Shown here: in pieces, positions 1 to 14,482 of the stretch
How the letters are laid out: every line of letters starts with the position of its first letter
How positions within the stretch are numbered: the first letter of the stretch is position 1
Made by a program: the position numbers and the translations under genes
Assembly (NCBI RefSeq): GCF_921293095.1
Contig: NW_025791658.1
Span: 7,812,001 to 7,876,000, forward strand
DNA length: 64,000 nucleotides
Direction: 5' to 3'
Source: Ischnura elegans
Lineage: Eukaryota; Arthropoda; Insecta; Odonata; Coenagrionidae
Notes under the pieces: generated by a model
What the model saw: the letters and a program-made list of their open reading frames with translations, nothing else
What the model was told of the DNA's origin: nothing
The model's database searches: none

Positions 1-3000
1 CTACCTTAAGACACATATTATTTGGATGATGCATTTATAAAAATCCATACAATTTCAGTATTTTTGGGTTTTTAAACATTCTGTAATTCCTTTTGTTTAT
101 GCATATTCCCATATGTGCGTAAAAAGTAGCATATTCTCGTATCGTCAATTATTGGTTAATTCTAACAAAACTATATAGAATACCTTAAGACACATATTAT
201 TTGTATGATGCATTTATAAAAATTAATACAATTTCAGTATTTTTGGGTTTTTAAACATTCTGTATTTCCTTTTGTTTATGCATATTCCCATATGTGCGTA
301 AAAAGTAGCATCTTCTCGTATCGTCAATTAATGGTTAATTCTTACAAAACTATATAGAATACCTCAAGACACATATTGTTTGGAATGTATTTATAAAAAT
401 CCATACAATTTCAGTAATTTTGGGTTTTCAATCATTCTGAAATTCCTATTGTTTATGCATATTCCATATGTGCGTAAAAAGTATCATCTTCTCGTATCGT
501 CAATTAATGGTTAATTCTAACAAAACTATATAGAATACCTTAAGACACATATTATTTGGATGATGTATTTCTAAAAATCCATAAAAATTCAGTATTTTTG
601 GGTTTTTAAACCTTCTGTATTTCCTTTTGTTTATGCATATTCCCATATGTGCGTAAAAAGTAGCATCTTCTTTTATCGTCAATTAATGGTTAATTCTAAA
701 AAAAATATATAGAATACCTTAAGACACATATTATTTGGATGATGCATTTATAAAAATCCATACAATTTCAGTATTTTTGGGATTTTAAACATTCTGTAAT
801 TCCTCTTGTTTATGCATATTCCCATATGTGCGTAAAAAGTAGCATCTTCTCGTATCGTCGATTAATGATAAATTCTAACAAAACTATATAGAATACCTTA
901 AGACACATATTATTATGATGATGCATTTATAAAAATCCATACAATTTCAGTATTTTTGGGTTTTTAAACATTCTGTAATTTCTTTTGTTTATGCATATTC
1001 CCATATGTGCGTAAAAAGTAGCATCTTCTCGTATCGTCAATTAATGGTTAATTCTAACAAAACTATACAGTATATCTTTAGACACATATTATTTGGATGA
1101 TGCATTTATAAAAATCCATACAATTTCAGTATTTTTGGATTTTCAATCATTCTGAAATTCCTATTGTTTATGCATATTCCCATATGTGCGTAAAAAGTAG
1201 CATCTTTTCGTATCGTCAATTAATGGTGAATTCTAACAAAACTATATAGAATACCTCAAGACACATATTGTTTGGAATGCATATATAAAAATCCATACAA
1301 TTTCAGTATTTTTGGGTTTTTAAACATTCTGTAATTCCGTTTGTTTATGCATATTCCATATGTGCATAAAAAGTAGCATCTTCTTGTATCGTCAATTAAT
1401 GGTTAATTCTAACAAAACTATAAAGAATACCTTAAGACACATAATATTTGGATGATGCATTTACAAAAATTCAAACAATTTCATTATTTTGGGTTTTTAA
1501 ACATTCTGTAATACCTTTTGTTTATGCAAATTCCGATATGTGCGTAAAAAGTAGCATCTTCTTTTATCGTCAATTAATGGTCAATTCTAAAGAACTATAT
1601 AGAATACTTTGAGACACATATTATTTGGATGATGCATTTATAAAAATCCATACAATTTCAGTATTTTTGGGTTTTCAAACATTCTGTAATTCCTATTGTT
1701 TATGCATATTCCCATATGTGCGTAAAAAGTAGCATCTTCTCGGTGCGTCAATTAATGGTTAATTCTAACAAAAGTATACAGAATACCTTAAGATACATAT
1801 ATTTTGGATGATGCATTTATCAAAATCCATACAATTTCAGTATTTTTGGGTTTTTAAACATTCTGTAATTCCTCTTGTTTATGAATATTGCCATATGTGC
1901 GTAAAAAGTATCATCTTCTCGTATCGTCAATCAATGGTTAATTCTAACAAAACTATATAGAATACCTTAAGACACATATTATTTTGATGATGTATTTATA
2001 AAAATCCATACAATATCAGTATTTTTGGGTTTTTAAACATTCTATAATTTTTTTTGTTTATGCATATTCCCATATGTGCGTAAAAAGTAGCATCTGCTCG
2101 TATCGTCAATTAATGGTTAATTCTAACAAAACTATATAGACTACCTTAAGACACATATTATTTGGATGATGCATTTATAAAAATCCATACAATTTCAGTA
2201 TTTTTGGGTTTTCAATCATTCTGAAATTCCTATTGTTTATGCATATTCCCATATGTGCGTAAAAAGTAGCATCTTCTCGTATCGTCAATTAATGGTTAAT
2301 TCAAACAAAACTATATAGAATACCTTAAGACACATATTATTTGGATGATGCATTTATAAAAATCCCTACAATTTCAGTATTTTTGGGTTTTTAAACATTC
2401 TGTTATTCCTTTTGTTTATGCATATTCCCATATGTGCGTAAAAAGTAGCATCTTCGGGTATCGTCAATTAATGGTTAATTCTAAAAAAACTATATAGAAT
2501 ACCTTATGACATATATAGTTTGGATGATGCATTTCTAAAAATCCATCCAAATTCAGTATTTTTGGGTTTTTAAATATTCTGTAATTTCTTTTGTTTATGC
2601 ATATTCCCATATGCGCGTAAAAAGTAGCATCTTCTCGTATCGTCAATTAATGGTTAATTCTAACAAAACTATATAGAATATCTTAAGACACATATTATTT
2701 GGATGATGCATTTATAAAAATCCATACAATTTCAGTATTTTTGGGTTTTTAAACATTCTGTAATTCCTTTTGTTTATGCATATTCCCATATGTGCGTAAA
2801 AAGTAGCATATTCTCGTATCGTCAATTATTGGTTAATTCTAACAAAACTATATAGAATACCTTAAGACACATATTATTTGTATGATGCATTTATAAAAAT
2901 TAATACAATTTCAGTATTTTTGGGTTTTTAAACATTCTGTATTTCCTTTTGTTTATGCATATTGCCATATGTGCGTAAAAAGTAGCATCTTCTCGTATCG

Positions 3001-6000
3001 TCAATTAATGGTTAATTCTTACAAAACTATATAGAATACCTCAAGACACATATTGTTTGGAATGCATTTATAAAAATCCATACAATTTCAGTAATTTTGG
3101 GTTTTCAATCATTCTGAAATTCCTATTGTTTATGCATATTCCATATGTGCGTAAAAAGTATCATCTTCTCGTATCGTCAATTAATGGTTTATTCTAACAA
3201 AAGTATATAGAATACTTTAAGACACATATTTTTGGATGATGCATTTATAAAAATCCATACAATTTCAGTATTTTTGGGTTTTTAAACATTCTGTGATTCC
3301 TTTTGTTATTGCATATTCCCATATGTACGTAAAAAGTATCATCTTCTCGTATCGTCAATTAATGGTTAATTCTAACAAAACTATATAGAATACATTAAGA
3401 AACATATTATTTGGATGATGCATTTATAAAAATCCATACAATTTCAGTATTTTTGGGTTTTTAAACATTCTGTAATTTCTTTTGTTTATGCATATTCCCA
3501 AATGTGCGTAAAAAGTAGCATCTTCTCGTATCGTCAATTAATGGTTAATTCTAACAAAACTATACAGTATATCTTTAGACACATATAGTTTGGATGATGA
3601 ATTTATCAAAATCCATACAATTTCAGTATTTTTGGGTTTTTAAACATTCTATAATTTTTTTTTGTTTATGCATATTCCCATATGTGCGTAAAAAGTAGCA
3701 TCTTCTCGTATCGTCAATTAATGGTTAATTCTAACAAAACTATATAGAATACCTAAAGACACATATTATTTGGATGATGCATTTATAAAAATCCATACAA
3801 TTTCAGTATTTTTGGATTTTCAATCATTCTGAAATTCCTATTGTTTATGCATATTCCCATATGTGCGTAAAAAGTAGCATCTTTTCGTATCGTCAATTAA
3901 TGGTTAATTCTAACAAAACTATATAGAATACCTCAAGACACATATTGTTTGGAATGCATATATAAGAATCCATACAATTTCAGTATTTTTGGGTTTTTAA
4001 ACATTCTGTAATTCCGTTTGTTTATGCATATTCCATATGTGCATAAAAAGTAGCATCTTCTTGTATCGTCAATTAATGGTTAATTCTAACAAAACTATAA
4101 AGAATACCTTAAGACACATAATATTTGGATGATGCATTTACAAAAATTCAAACAATTTCATTATTTTGGGTTTTTAAACATTCTGTAATACCTTTTGTTT
4201 ATGCAAATTCCCATATGTGCGTAAAAAGTAGCATTTTCTTTTATCGTCAATTAATGGTCAATTCTAAAGAACTATATAGAATACTTTGAGACACATATTA
4301 TTTGGATGATGCATTTATAAAAATCCATACAATTTCAGTATTTTTGGGTTTTCAAACATTCTGTAATTCCTATTGTTTATGCATATTCCCATATGTGCGT
4401 AAAAAGTAGCAACTTCTCGGTGCGTCAATTAACGGTTAATTCTAACAAAAGTATACAGAATACCTTAAGATACATATATTTTGGATGATGCATTTATCAA
4501 AATCCATACAATTTCAGTATTTTTGGGTTTTTAAACATTCTGTAATTCCTCTTGTTTATGAATATTGCCATATGTGCGTAAAAAGTATCATCTTCTCGTA
4601 TCGTCAATTAATGGTTAATTCTAACAAAACTATATAGAATACCTTAAGACACATATTATTTTGATGATGTATTTATAAAAATCCATACAATATCAGTATT
4701 TTTGGGTTTTTAAACATTCTATAATTTTTTTTTGTTTATGCATATTCCCATATGTGCGTAAAAAGTAGCATCTTCTCGTATCGTCAATTAATGGTTAATT
4801 CTAACAAAACTATACAGTATATCTTTAGACACATATAGTTTGGATGATGCATTTATCAAAATCCATACAATTTCAGTATTTTTGGGTTTTTAAACATTCT
4901 ATAATTTTTTTTTGTTTATGCATATTCCCATATGTGCGTAAAAAGTAGCATCTTCTTTTATCGTCAATTAATGGTTAATTCTAACAAAACTATATAGAAT
5001 ACCTAAAGACACATATTATTTGGATGATGCATTTATAAAAATCCATACAATTTCAGTATTTTTGGATTTTCAATCATTCTGAAATTCCTATTGTTTATGC
5101 ATATTCCCATATGTGCGTAAAAAGTAGCATCTTTTCGTATCGTCAATTAATGGTTAATTCTAACAAAACTATATAGAATACCTCAAGACACATATTGTTT
5201 GGAATGCATATATAAGAATCCATACAATTTCAGTATTTTTGGGTTTTTAAACATTCTGTAATTCCGTTTGTTTATGCATATTCCATATGTGCATAAAAAG
5301 TAGCATCTTCTTGTATCGTCAATTAATGGTTAATTCTAACAAAACTATAAAGAATACCTTAAGACACATAATATTTGGATGATGCATTTACAAAAATTCA
5401 AACAATTTCATTATTTTGGGTTTTTAAACATTCTGTAATACCTTTTGTTTATGCAAATTCCCATATGTGCGTAAAAAGTAGCATCTTCTTTTATCGTCAA
5501 TTAATGGTCAATTCTAAAGAACTATATAGAATACTTTGAGACACATATTATTTGGATGATGCATTTATAAAAATCCATACAATTTCAGTATTTTTGGGTT
5601 TTCAAACATTCTGTAATTCCTATTGTTTATGCATATTCCCATATGTGCGTAAAAAGTAGCATCTTCTCGGTGCGTCAATTAATGGTTAATTCTAACAAAA
5701 GTATACAGAATACCTTAAGATACATATATTTTGGATGATGCATTTATCAAAATCCATACAATTTCAGTATTTTTGGGTTTTTAAACATTCTGTAATTCCT
5801 CTTGTTTATGAATATTGCCGTATGTGCGTAAATAGTATCATCTTCTTGTATCGTCAATTAATGGTTAATTCTAACAAAACTATATAGAATACCTTAAGAC
5901 ACATATTATTTTGATGATGTATTTATAAAAATCCATACAATATCAGTATTTTTGGGTTTTTAAACATTCTATAATTTTTTTTGTTTATGCATATTCCCAT

Positions 6001-9000
6001 ATGTGCGTAAAAAGTAGCATCTGCTCGTATCGTCAATTAATGGTTCATTCTAACAAAACTATATAGACTACCTTAAGACACATATTATTTGGATGATGCA
6101 TTTATAAAAATCCATACAATTTCAGTATTTTTGGGTTTTCAATCATTCTGAAATTCCTATTGTTTATGCATATTCCCATATGTGCGTAAAAAGTAGCATC
6201 TTCTCGTATCGTCAATTAATGGTTAATTCTAACAAAACTATATAGAATACCTAAAGACACATATTATTTGGATGATGCATTTATAAAAATCCATACAATT
6301 TCAGTATTTTTGGGTTTTCAATCATTCTGAAATTCCTATTGTTTATGCATATTCCCATATGTGCGTAAAAACTAGCATCTTTTCGTATCGTCAATTAATG
6401 GTTAATTCTAACAAAACTATATAGAATACCTCAAGACACATATTGTTTGGAATGCATATATAAAAATCCATACAATTTCAGTATTTTTGGGTTTTTAAAC
6501 ATTCTGTAATTCCGTTTGTTTATGCATATTCCATATGTGCATAAAAAGTAGCATCTTCTTGTATCGTCAATTAATGGTTAATTCTAACAAAACTATAAAG
6601 AATACCTTAAGACACATAATATTTGGATGATGCATTTACAAAAATTCAAACAATTTCAGTATTTTGGGTTTTTAAACATTCTGTAATACCTTTTGTTTAT
6701 GCAAATTACCATATGTGCGTAAAAAGTAGCATCTTCTTTTATCGTCAATTAATGGTCAATTCTAAAGAACTATATAGAATACTTTGAGACACATATTATT
6801 TGGATGACGCATTTATAAAAATCCATACAATTTCAGTATTTTTGGGTTTTCAAACATTCTGTAATTCCTATTGTTTATGCATATTCCCATATGTGCGTAA
6901 AAAGTAGCATCTTCTCGGTGCGTCAATTAATGGTTAATTCTAACAAAAGTATACAGAATACCTTAAGATACATATATTTTGGATGATGCATTTATCAAAA
7001 TCCATACAATTTCAGTATTTTTGGGTTTTTAAACATTCTGTAATTCCTCTTGTTTATGAATATTGCCATATGTGCGTAAAAAGTATCATCTTCTCGTATC
7101 GTCAATTAATAGTTAATTCTAACAAAACTATATAGAATACCTTAAGACACATATTATTTTGATGATGTATTTATAAAAATCCATACAATATCAGTATTTT
7201 TGGGTTTTTAAACATTCTATAATTTTTTTTGTTTATGCATATTCCCATATGTGCGTAAAAAGTAGCATCTGCTCGTATCGTCAATTAATAGTTAATTCTA
7301 ACAAAACTATATAGACTACCTTAAGACACATATTATTTGGATGATGCATTTATAAAAATCCATACAATTTCAGTATTTTTGGGTTTTCAATCATTCTGAA
7401 ATTCCTATTGTTTATGCATATTCCCATATGTGCGTAAAAAGTAGCATCTTCTCGTATCGTCAATTAATGGTTAATTCAAACAAAACTATATAGAATACCT
7501 TAAGACACATATTATTTGGATGATGCATTTATAAAAATCCCTACAATTTCAGTATTTTTGGGTTTTTAAACATTCTGTTATTCCTTTTGTTTATGCATAT
7601 TCCCATATGTGCGTAAAAAGTAGCATCTTCGGGTATCGTCAATGAATGGTTAATTCTAAAAAAACTATATAGAATACCTTATGACATATATAGTTTGGAT
7701 GATGCATTTCTAAAAATCCATCCAAATTCAGTATTTTTGGGTTTTTAAACATTCTGTATTTCCTTTTGTTTATGCATAATCCCATATGTGCGTAAAAAGT
7801 AGCATCTTCTCGTTTCGTCAATTAATGGTTTATTCTAACAAAACTATATAGAATACCTTAAGACACATTATTTTGATGATGCATTTATAAAAATCCCTAC
7901 AATTTCAGTATTTTTGGGTTTTTAAACATTCTGTAATTCCTTTTGTTTATGCATATTCCCATATGTGCGTAAAAAGTAGCATCTTCTCGTATCGTCAATT
8001 AATGGTTAATTCTAACAAAACTATAAAGAATACCTTAAGACACATAATATTTGGATGATGCATTTACAAAAATTCAAACAATTTCAGTATTTTGGGTTTT
8101 TAAACATTCTGTAATACCTTTTGTTTATGCATATTCCCATATGTGCGTAAAAAGTAGCATCTTCGGGTATCGTCAATGAATGGTTAATTCTAAAAAAACT
8201 ATATAGAATACCTTATGACATATTTAGTTTGGATGATGCATTTCTAAAAATCCATCCAAATTCAGTATTTTTGGGTTTTTAAACATTCTGTATTTCCTTT
8301 TGTTTATGCATAATCCCATATGTGCGTAAAAAGTAGCATCTTCTCGTTTCGTCAATTAATGGTTTATTCTAACAAAACTATATAGAATACCTTAAGACAC
8401 ATTATTTTGATGATGCATTTATAAAAATCCCTACAATTTCAGTATTTTTGGGTTTTTAAACATTCTGTAATTACTTTTGTTTATGCATATTCCCATATGT
8501 GCGTAAAAAGTAGCATCTTCTCGTACCGTCAATTAATGGTTAATTCTAACAAAACTATAAAGAATACCTTAAGACACATAATATTTGGATGATGCATTTA
8601 CAAAAATTCAAACAATTTCAGTATTTTGGGTTTTTAAACATTCTGTAATACCTTTTGTTTATGCAAATTCCCATATGTGCGTAAAAAGTAGCATCTTTTA
8701 TCGTCAATTAATGGTCAATTCTAAAGAACTATATAGAATACTTTGAGACACATATTATTTGGATGATGCATTTATAAAAATCCATAAAATTTCAGTATTT
8801 TTGGGTTTTTAAACATTTTCTAATTCCTTTTGTTTATGCATATACCCATATGTGCGTAAAAAGGATAACTTTCTCCTATCGTCAATTAATGTTTAATTCT
8901 AACAAAACTATATATAATACCTTAAGACACATATTATTTGGATGATGCATTTATAAAAATCCATACAATTTCAGTATTTTTGGGTTTTCAAATATTCTGT

Positions 9001-9101
9001 AATTCCTATTGTTTATGCATATTCCCATATGTGCGTAAAAATTAGCATCTTCTCGTATCGTCAATTAATGGTTAATTCTAACAAAACTATATAGAATACC
9101 T
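1..9101. repeat. AT-rich satellite array, left block
   Basis: Head-to-tail monomers of about 179 bp, each with the landmarks TACCTTAAGACACAT, CAGTATTTTTGGGTTTT, CCCATATGTGCGTAAAAAG and GTATCGTCAATTAATGG. Monomers differ by scattered substitutions and small indels. Diagnostic variants (CGGTGCGTC in place of CGTATCGTC, at 1741, 4418, 5668 and 6916) recur at spacings of 2677, 1250 and 1248 bp. The last two equal seven monomers, so the array is built of higher-order units. No gene is visible; 60-codon open frames on the minus strand are a by-product of the repeat. Confidence 0.97.
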
Positions 9102-9104
9102 TAA

Positions 9105-10012
9105 AGCCCGTATGACACTTGCCAATTTATTGGCCAATATATCGGCGCGCAATATTGGTTAAAATATTGGGCTTTAGGTATCGTATGACACGTACCAATA
9201 TTTACACCAATATTGGCCATTATAGTGTTCTGATACCCCTCTAGAGAACGTCACATAACACAAAATGACAAAAGAGCATCTCAAGACGCAGATTGATTGC
9301 CAATGAGCTACAGAATGGGAGTTGGCATAATAATTGTAAATTTAATAACCTTTTCGAGGGGCTGCAAAGATATTTTCGAATTGCTCGAAATTTCATTCGG
9401 GTGAGTTCCTTGAATGATGAGAGATTGGAAATATTATGATCTCATAGGTGAGCCAAGATAACGTAGCGGCTCGTATTGGCTGGAATATGTTCATCGAATA
9501 AACAGAGATTGTGTCATCAATTGGGACTTTCACCCGAAAATTTAGCGCTCAAATATTGAAAAATAGTTTAATAATTGTAATTTAATCAAAATATAGACGC
9601 AACGGAGGAGAATCACGACGTTTTTATTCATTAAATATCCGAAATGTTATTTCCGAATTACCCACTTTAGACAGTTGATGTTTGTGAATTTATGTTTTCT
9701 CAAAGTAAATATTAATTATTTGAGCTATTCCATGGATTGCTATGCTTCTAAAGTTTTTATATATGATATTAAAATTCCGAGGTGAAATGTTTTGCAAAGA
9801 GCTTCTAGATTTGGCCACTAGGAATCGACAAGACTGAGTTCTGATTGAGATTGGCCTCGAGAAAATAGAACCCGTTCTAAAATCTAGATTGGCCAAGAAA
9901 TTGTGCCCAATATTGTGAAACGGAGATTGGGCTAGAAATTGGTGTGTGTCAGTGGGTCCACAATCCAATATCCAATGGATTGGCCAATAAATTGGCAAGT
10001 GTAATACGGGCT
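9105..10012. mobile_element. MITE copy 1 (PIF/Harbinger-like, TAA target duplication)
   Basis: This 908-bp insertion in a satellite monomer begins AGCCCGTAT and ends ATACGGGCT. The terminal inverted repeats match over about 35 bp with one mismatch. It is flanked by TAA on both sides (9102-9104 and 10013-10015), the 3-bp TWA duplication expected of PIF/Harbinger elements; that family call is inferred from the duplication only. The ends are rich in short CCAAT/ATTGG palindromes, and a motif CGTATGACAC occurs both in the left TIR and again near 9182. No transposase is encoded: the longest frame is non-coding and crosses the TIR into the satellite. Confidence 0.85.
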
Positions 10013-13000
10013 TAAGACACATATTATTTGGATGATGCATTTATAAAAATCCCTACAATTTCAGTATTTTTGGGTTTATAAACATTCTGTAATTCCTTTT
10101 GTTTATGCATATTTCCATATGTGCGTAAAAAGTAGCATCTTCTCGTATCGTCAATTAATGGTTAATTCTAACAAAACTATATAGAATACCTTAAGACACA
10201 TATTATTTGGATGATGCATTTATAAAAATCCATACAATTTCAGTATTTTGGGTTTTTAAACATTCTGTAATACCTTTTGTTTATGCATATTCCCATATGT
10301 GCGTAAAAAGCAGCATCTTCTCGTATCGTCAATTAATGGATAATTCTAACAAAACTACATAGAATACCTATGGACAAATATTGTTTGGAATGCATTTATA
10401 AAAATCCATAAAATTTCAGTATTTTTGGGTTTTTTAACATTCTGTTATTCCTTTTGTTTATGAATATTCCCATATGTGCGTAAAAAGTAGCATCTTCTCG
10501 TATCGTAAATTAATGGTTAATTCTAAATAACCATAAAGAATACCTTAAGACACATATTATTTGGAAGCTGCATTTATAAAAATCGATACCATTTCAGTAT
10601 TTTTGGGTTTTTTAAACATTCTGTAATTCCTCTTTTTATCCAATTCCCATATGTGCGTAAAAAGTAGCATCTTCTCATATCGTCAATTAATGGTAAATTC
10701 TAACAAAACTATATAGAATACCTTAAGACACATATTATTTGGATGATGCATTTATAAAAATCCATACAATTTCAGTATTTTTGGGTTTTTAAACATTCTG
10801 TTATTCCTCTTGTTTATGCATATTGCCATATGTGCGTAAAAAGTATCATCTTCTCGTATCGTCAATTTATGGTTAATTCTAACAAAACTATATAGAATAC
10901 CTTAAGACACATATTATTAGGATGATGTATTTTTTAAAATCCATACAAATTCAGTATTTTTGGGTTTTTAAACATTCTCTAATTTCTTTTGTTTATGCAT
11001 ATTCCCATTTATGCGTAAAAAGTAGCATCTTCTCGTATCGTCAATTAATGGTTAATTCTAACAAAACTATATAGAATACCTTAAGACACATATTATTAGG
11101 ATGATGCATTTTTAAAAATCCATACAAATTCAGTATTTTGGGTTTTTAAACATTCTGTATTTTCTTTTGTTTATGCATATTCCCATATGTGCGTAAAAAG
11201 TAGCATCTTTTCATATCGTCAATTAATGGTTAATTCTAACAAAACTATATAGAATACCTTAAGACACATTATTTGGATGATGCATTTATAAAAATCCCTA
11301 CAATTTCAGTAATTTTGGGTTTTTAAACATTCTGTAATTCCTTTTGTTTATGCATATTACCATATGTGCGTAAAAAGTAGCATCTTCTCGTATCGTCAAT
11401 TAATGGTTAATTCTAACAAAACTACATAGAATACCTTAAGACACATATTATTTGGATGATGCATTTATAAAAATCCATACAATTTCAGTATTTTGGGTTT
11501 TTAAACATTCTGTAATACCTTTTGTTTATGCATATTCCCATATGTGTGTAAAAAGCAGCATCTTCTCGTATCGTCAATTAATGGTTAATTCTAACAAAAA
11601 TACATAGAATACCTATGGACAAATATTGTTTGGGATGCATTTATAAAAATCCATACAATTTCAGTATTTTTGGGTTTTTATAAAATTCTCTTATTCCTCT
11701 TGTTTATGCATATTGCCATATGTGCGAAAAAAGTATCATCTTCTCGTATCGTCAATTAATGGTTAATTCTAACAAAACTATATAGAATACCTTAAGACAC
11801 ATATTATTAGGATGATGCATTTTTAAAAATCCATACAAATTCAGTATTTTGGGTTTTTAAACATTCTGTATTTCCTTTTGTTTATGCATATTCCCATATG
11901 TGCGTAAAAAGTAGCATCTTCTCATATCGTCAATTAATGGTTAATTCTAACAAAACTATATAGAATATCTTAAGACACATATTATTTGGATGATGCATTT
12001 ATAAATATCCATAGAAATTTCAGTATTTTTGGGTTTTTAAACATTCTGTTATACCTATTGTTTATGCATATTGCCATATGTGCGTAAAAAGTATCATCTT
12101 CTCGTATCGTCAATTAACGGTTAATTCTAACAAACTTATATAGAATACCTTAAGACACATATTATTAGGATGATGTATTTTTAAAAATCCATACAAATTC
12201 AGTATTTTTGGGTTTTTAAACATTCTCTAATTTCTTTTGTTTATGCATATTCCCATATGTGCGTAAAAAGTAGCATCTTCTCGTATCGTACTAAGGAGTT
12301 AATTCTAACAAAACTATATAGAATACCTTAAGCCACATATTATTAGGATGATGCATTTTTAAAAATCCATACAAATTCAGTATTTTGGGTTTTTAAACAT
12401 TCTGTATTTCCTTTTGTTTATGCATATTCCCATATGTTCGTAAAAAGTAGCGACTTCTCGTATCGTCAATTAATGGTTAATTTTAAAAAAACTATATAGA
12501 ATACTCTAAGACAATTATTATTTGGAGAATGCATTTATAAATATCCATACAATTTCAGTATTTTTTTGTTTTTAAACATTCTATAATTCCTTATATTTAT
12601 GCATATTCCCATATGTGCGTAAAAAGTTGCATCTTCTCGTATACTCAATTAATGGTTAATTCTAACAAAACTATATAGAATACCTTAAGACACATATTAT
12701 TTGGATGATGCATTTATAAAAAACCATACAATTTCAGTATTTTTGGGTTTTTAAACATTCTGTTATTCCTTTTGTTTATGCATATTCCCATATGTGCGTA
12801 AAAAGTAGCATATTCTCGTTTCGTCAATTAATGGTTAATTCTAACAAAACTATAGAGAATACCTTAAGACACATATTATTTGGATGATGCATTTCTAAAA
12901 ATCCATACAAATTCAGTATTTTTGGTTTTTAAACATTCTGTATTTCCTTTTGTTTATGCATATTCCCATATGTGCGTAAAAAGTAGCATATTCTCGTATC

Positions 13001-13929
13001 GTCAATTAATGGTTAATTCTAACAAAACTATATAGAATACCTTAAGACACATATTATTAGGATGATGCATTTCTAAAAATCCATACAAATTCAGTATTCT
13101 TGGGTTTTATAAACATTCTGTATTTCCTTTTGTTTAAGCATATTCCCATATGTGCGTAAAAAGTAGCATGTTCTCGTATCGTCAATTAATGGTTAATTGT
13201 AACAAAACTATATAGAATACCTTAAGACACATATTATTTTGATGATGCATTTCTAAAAATCCATAAAAATTCAGTATTTTTGGGTTTTTAAACATTCTGT
13301 AATTCCTTTTGTTTATGCATATTCCCATATGTGCGTAAAAAGGATAACCTTCTCGTATCGTCAATTAATGCTAAATTCTAACAAAACTATAAATAATACC
13401 TTAAGACACATATTATTTGGATGATGCATTTATAAAAATTCATACAATTTCAGTATTTTTGGGTTTTCAAACATACTGTTATTCCAATTGTTTATGCATA
13501 TTCCCATATGTGCGTAAAAAGTAGCATCTCCTCGTATCGTGAATTAATGGTTAATTCTGACAAAACTGTATAGAATACCTTAAGACACATATTATTTTGA
13601 TGATGCATTTATAAAAATCCCTACAATTTAAGTATTTTTGGCTTTTTAAACATTCTGTTATTCCTTTTGTTTATGCATATTCCCATATGTGTGTAAAAAG
13701 TAGCATCTTCTCGTATCGTCAATTAATGGTAAATTCTAACAAAACTATATAGAATACATTAAGACACATATTATTTGGATGATGCATTTCTAAAAATCCA
13801 TACAAATTCAGTATTTTTGGGTATTGAAACATTCTGTATTTCCTTTAGTTATGCATATTCCCATATGTGCGTAAAAAGTAGCATCTTCTCGTATCGTCAA
13901 TTAATGGTTAATTCTAACAAAATTATATA
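10013..13929. repeat. Satellite array between MITE copy 1 and the 28S fragment
   Basis: Same 179-bp family, with more variable monomers. Variants such as ACTACATAGAATACCTATGG and ATCGATACCATTTC occur here and again at about 24080-24360 downstream of MITE copy 2, which shows that the block was duplicated. No gene is seen. Confidence 0.95.
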
Positions 13930-14358
13930 AACAGTATTTTAAATTCAGGTACCATAGTCGTCTACAGACAATTCCGAGACCCGACGCCGACCTCAGTCGG
14001 TCACCCATGTTCGACCGCTTGGGGGAGGCATACCGTCGGCGCTGGATACGCCCCGGGAGCCCCGGTTTCCCCGATCGGCAAGTGGGCTCGGATGCCGACG
14101 CACCCCTAAGCGAGGCGCGTCGACTAAGAGCAAGAAAAGTGTCTCGAGCCTTCCGGCTCACGGGTCTCCTCAAATCACCGTTGCCTCATCGGCTAGAGGG
14201 GATTCTGCCTTAGAGGCGTTCAGGCATAATCCCAAGGATGGTAGCGTCGCACCATCGGCCGCTCGACCGAGTACGTGAACCAAATGTCCGAACCTGCGGT
14301 TCCTCTCGTACTGAGCAGGATTACTATCGCAACGACCGGTCATCAGTAGGGTAAAACA

Positions 14359-14391
<33 letters not shown>

Positions 14392-14482
14392 TTTCCCTAT
14401 TGGTGGGTGTACAATCCAACGCTTGGTGAATTCTGCTTCGCAATGATAGGAAGAGCCGACATCGATGGATCAAAATAACTTA
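13930..14482 (-). pseudogene. 28S rRNA 3' fragment embedded in satellite
   Basis: GC-rich island of about 550 bp in AT-rich satellite. Read on the minus strand it is the 3' part of large-subunit rRNA: it begins near the TTTTGATCC...GATGTCGGCTC segment, passes the EF-G/sarcin-ricin loop (AGTACGAGAGGAACC, complement at 14298-14312) and continues through the 3' variable region. Several normally invariant positions are changed (for example GTACACCCACCAATAGGG where the conserved sequence has GTTCACCCACTAATAGGG), so it is a diverged, non-functional copy. It replaces only a few satellite bases; the monomer breaks at about 13925 and resumes at about 14484. Boundaries are good to about 10 bp. Confidence 0.9.

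Noticed and set aside
9690..10040. 116-codon minus-strand frame across the MITE end (and the 78-codon one at 23740-23976)
   Set aside because: It runs from satellite across the TIR into the MITE interior, differs between nearly identical MITE copies because of a 1-bp indel, and resembles no transposase.
13901..14370. Three open frames over the GC-rich island
   Set aside because: They lie over the 28S rRNA fragment; high GC makes long frames likely by chance.
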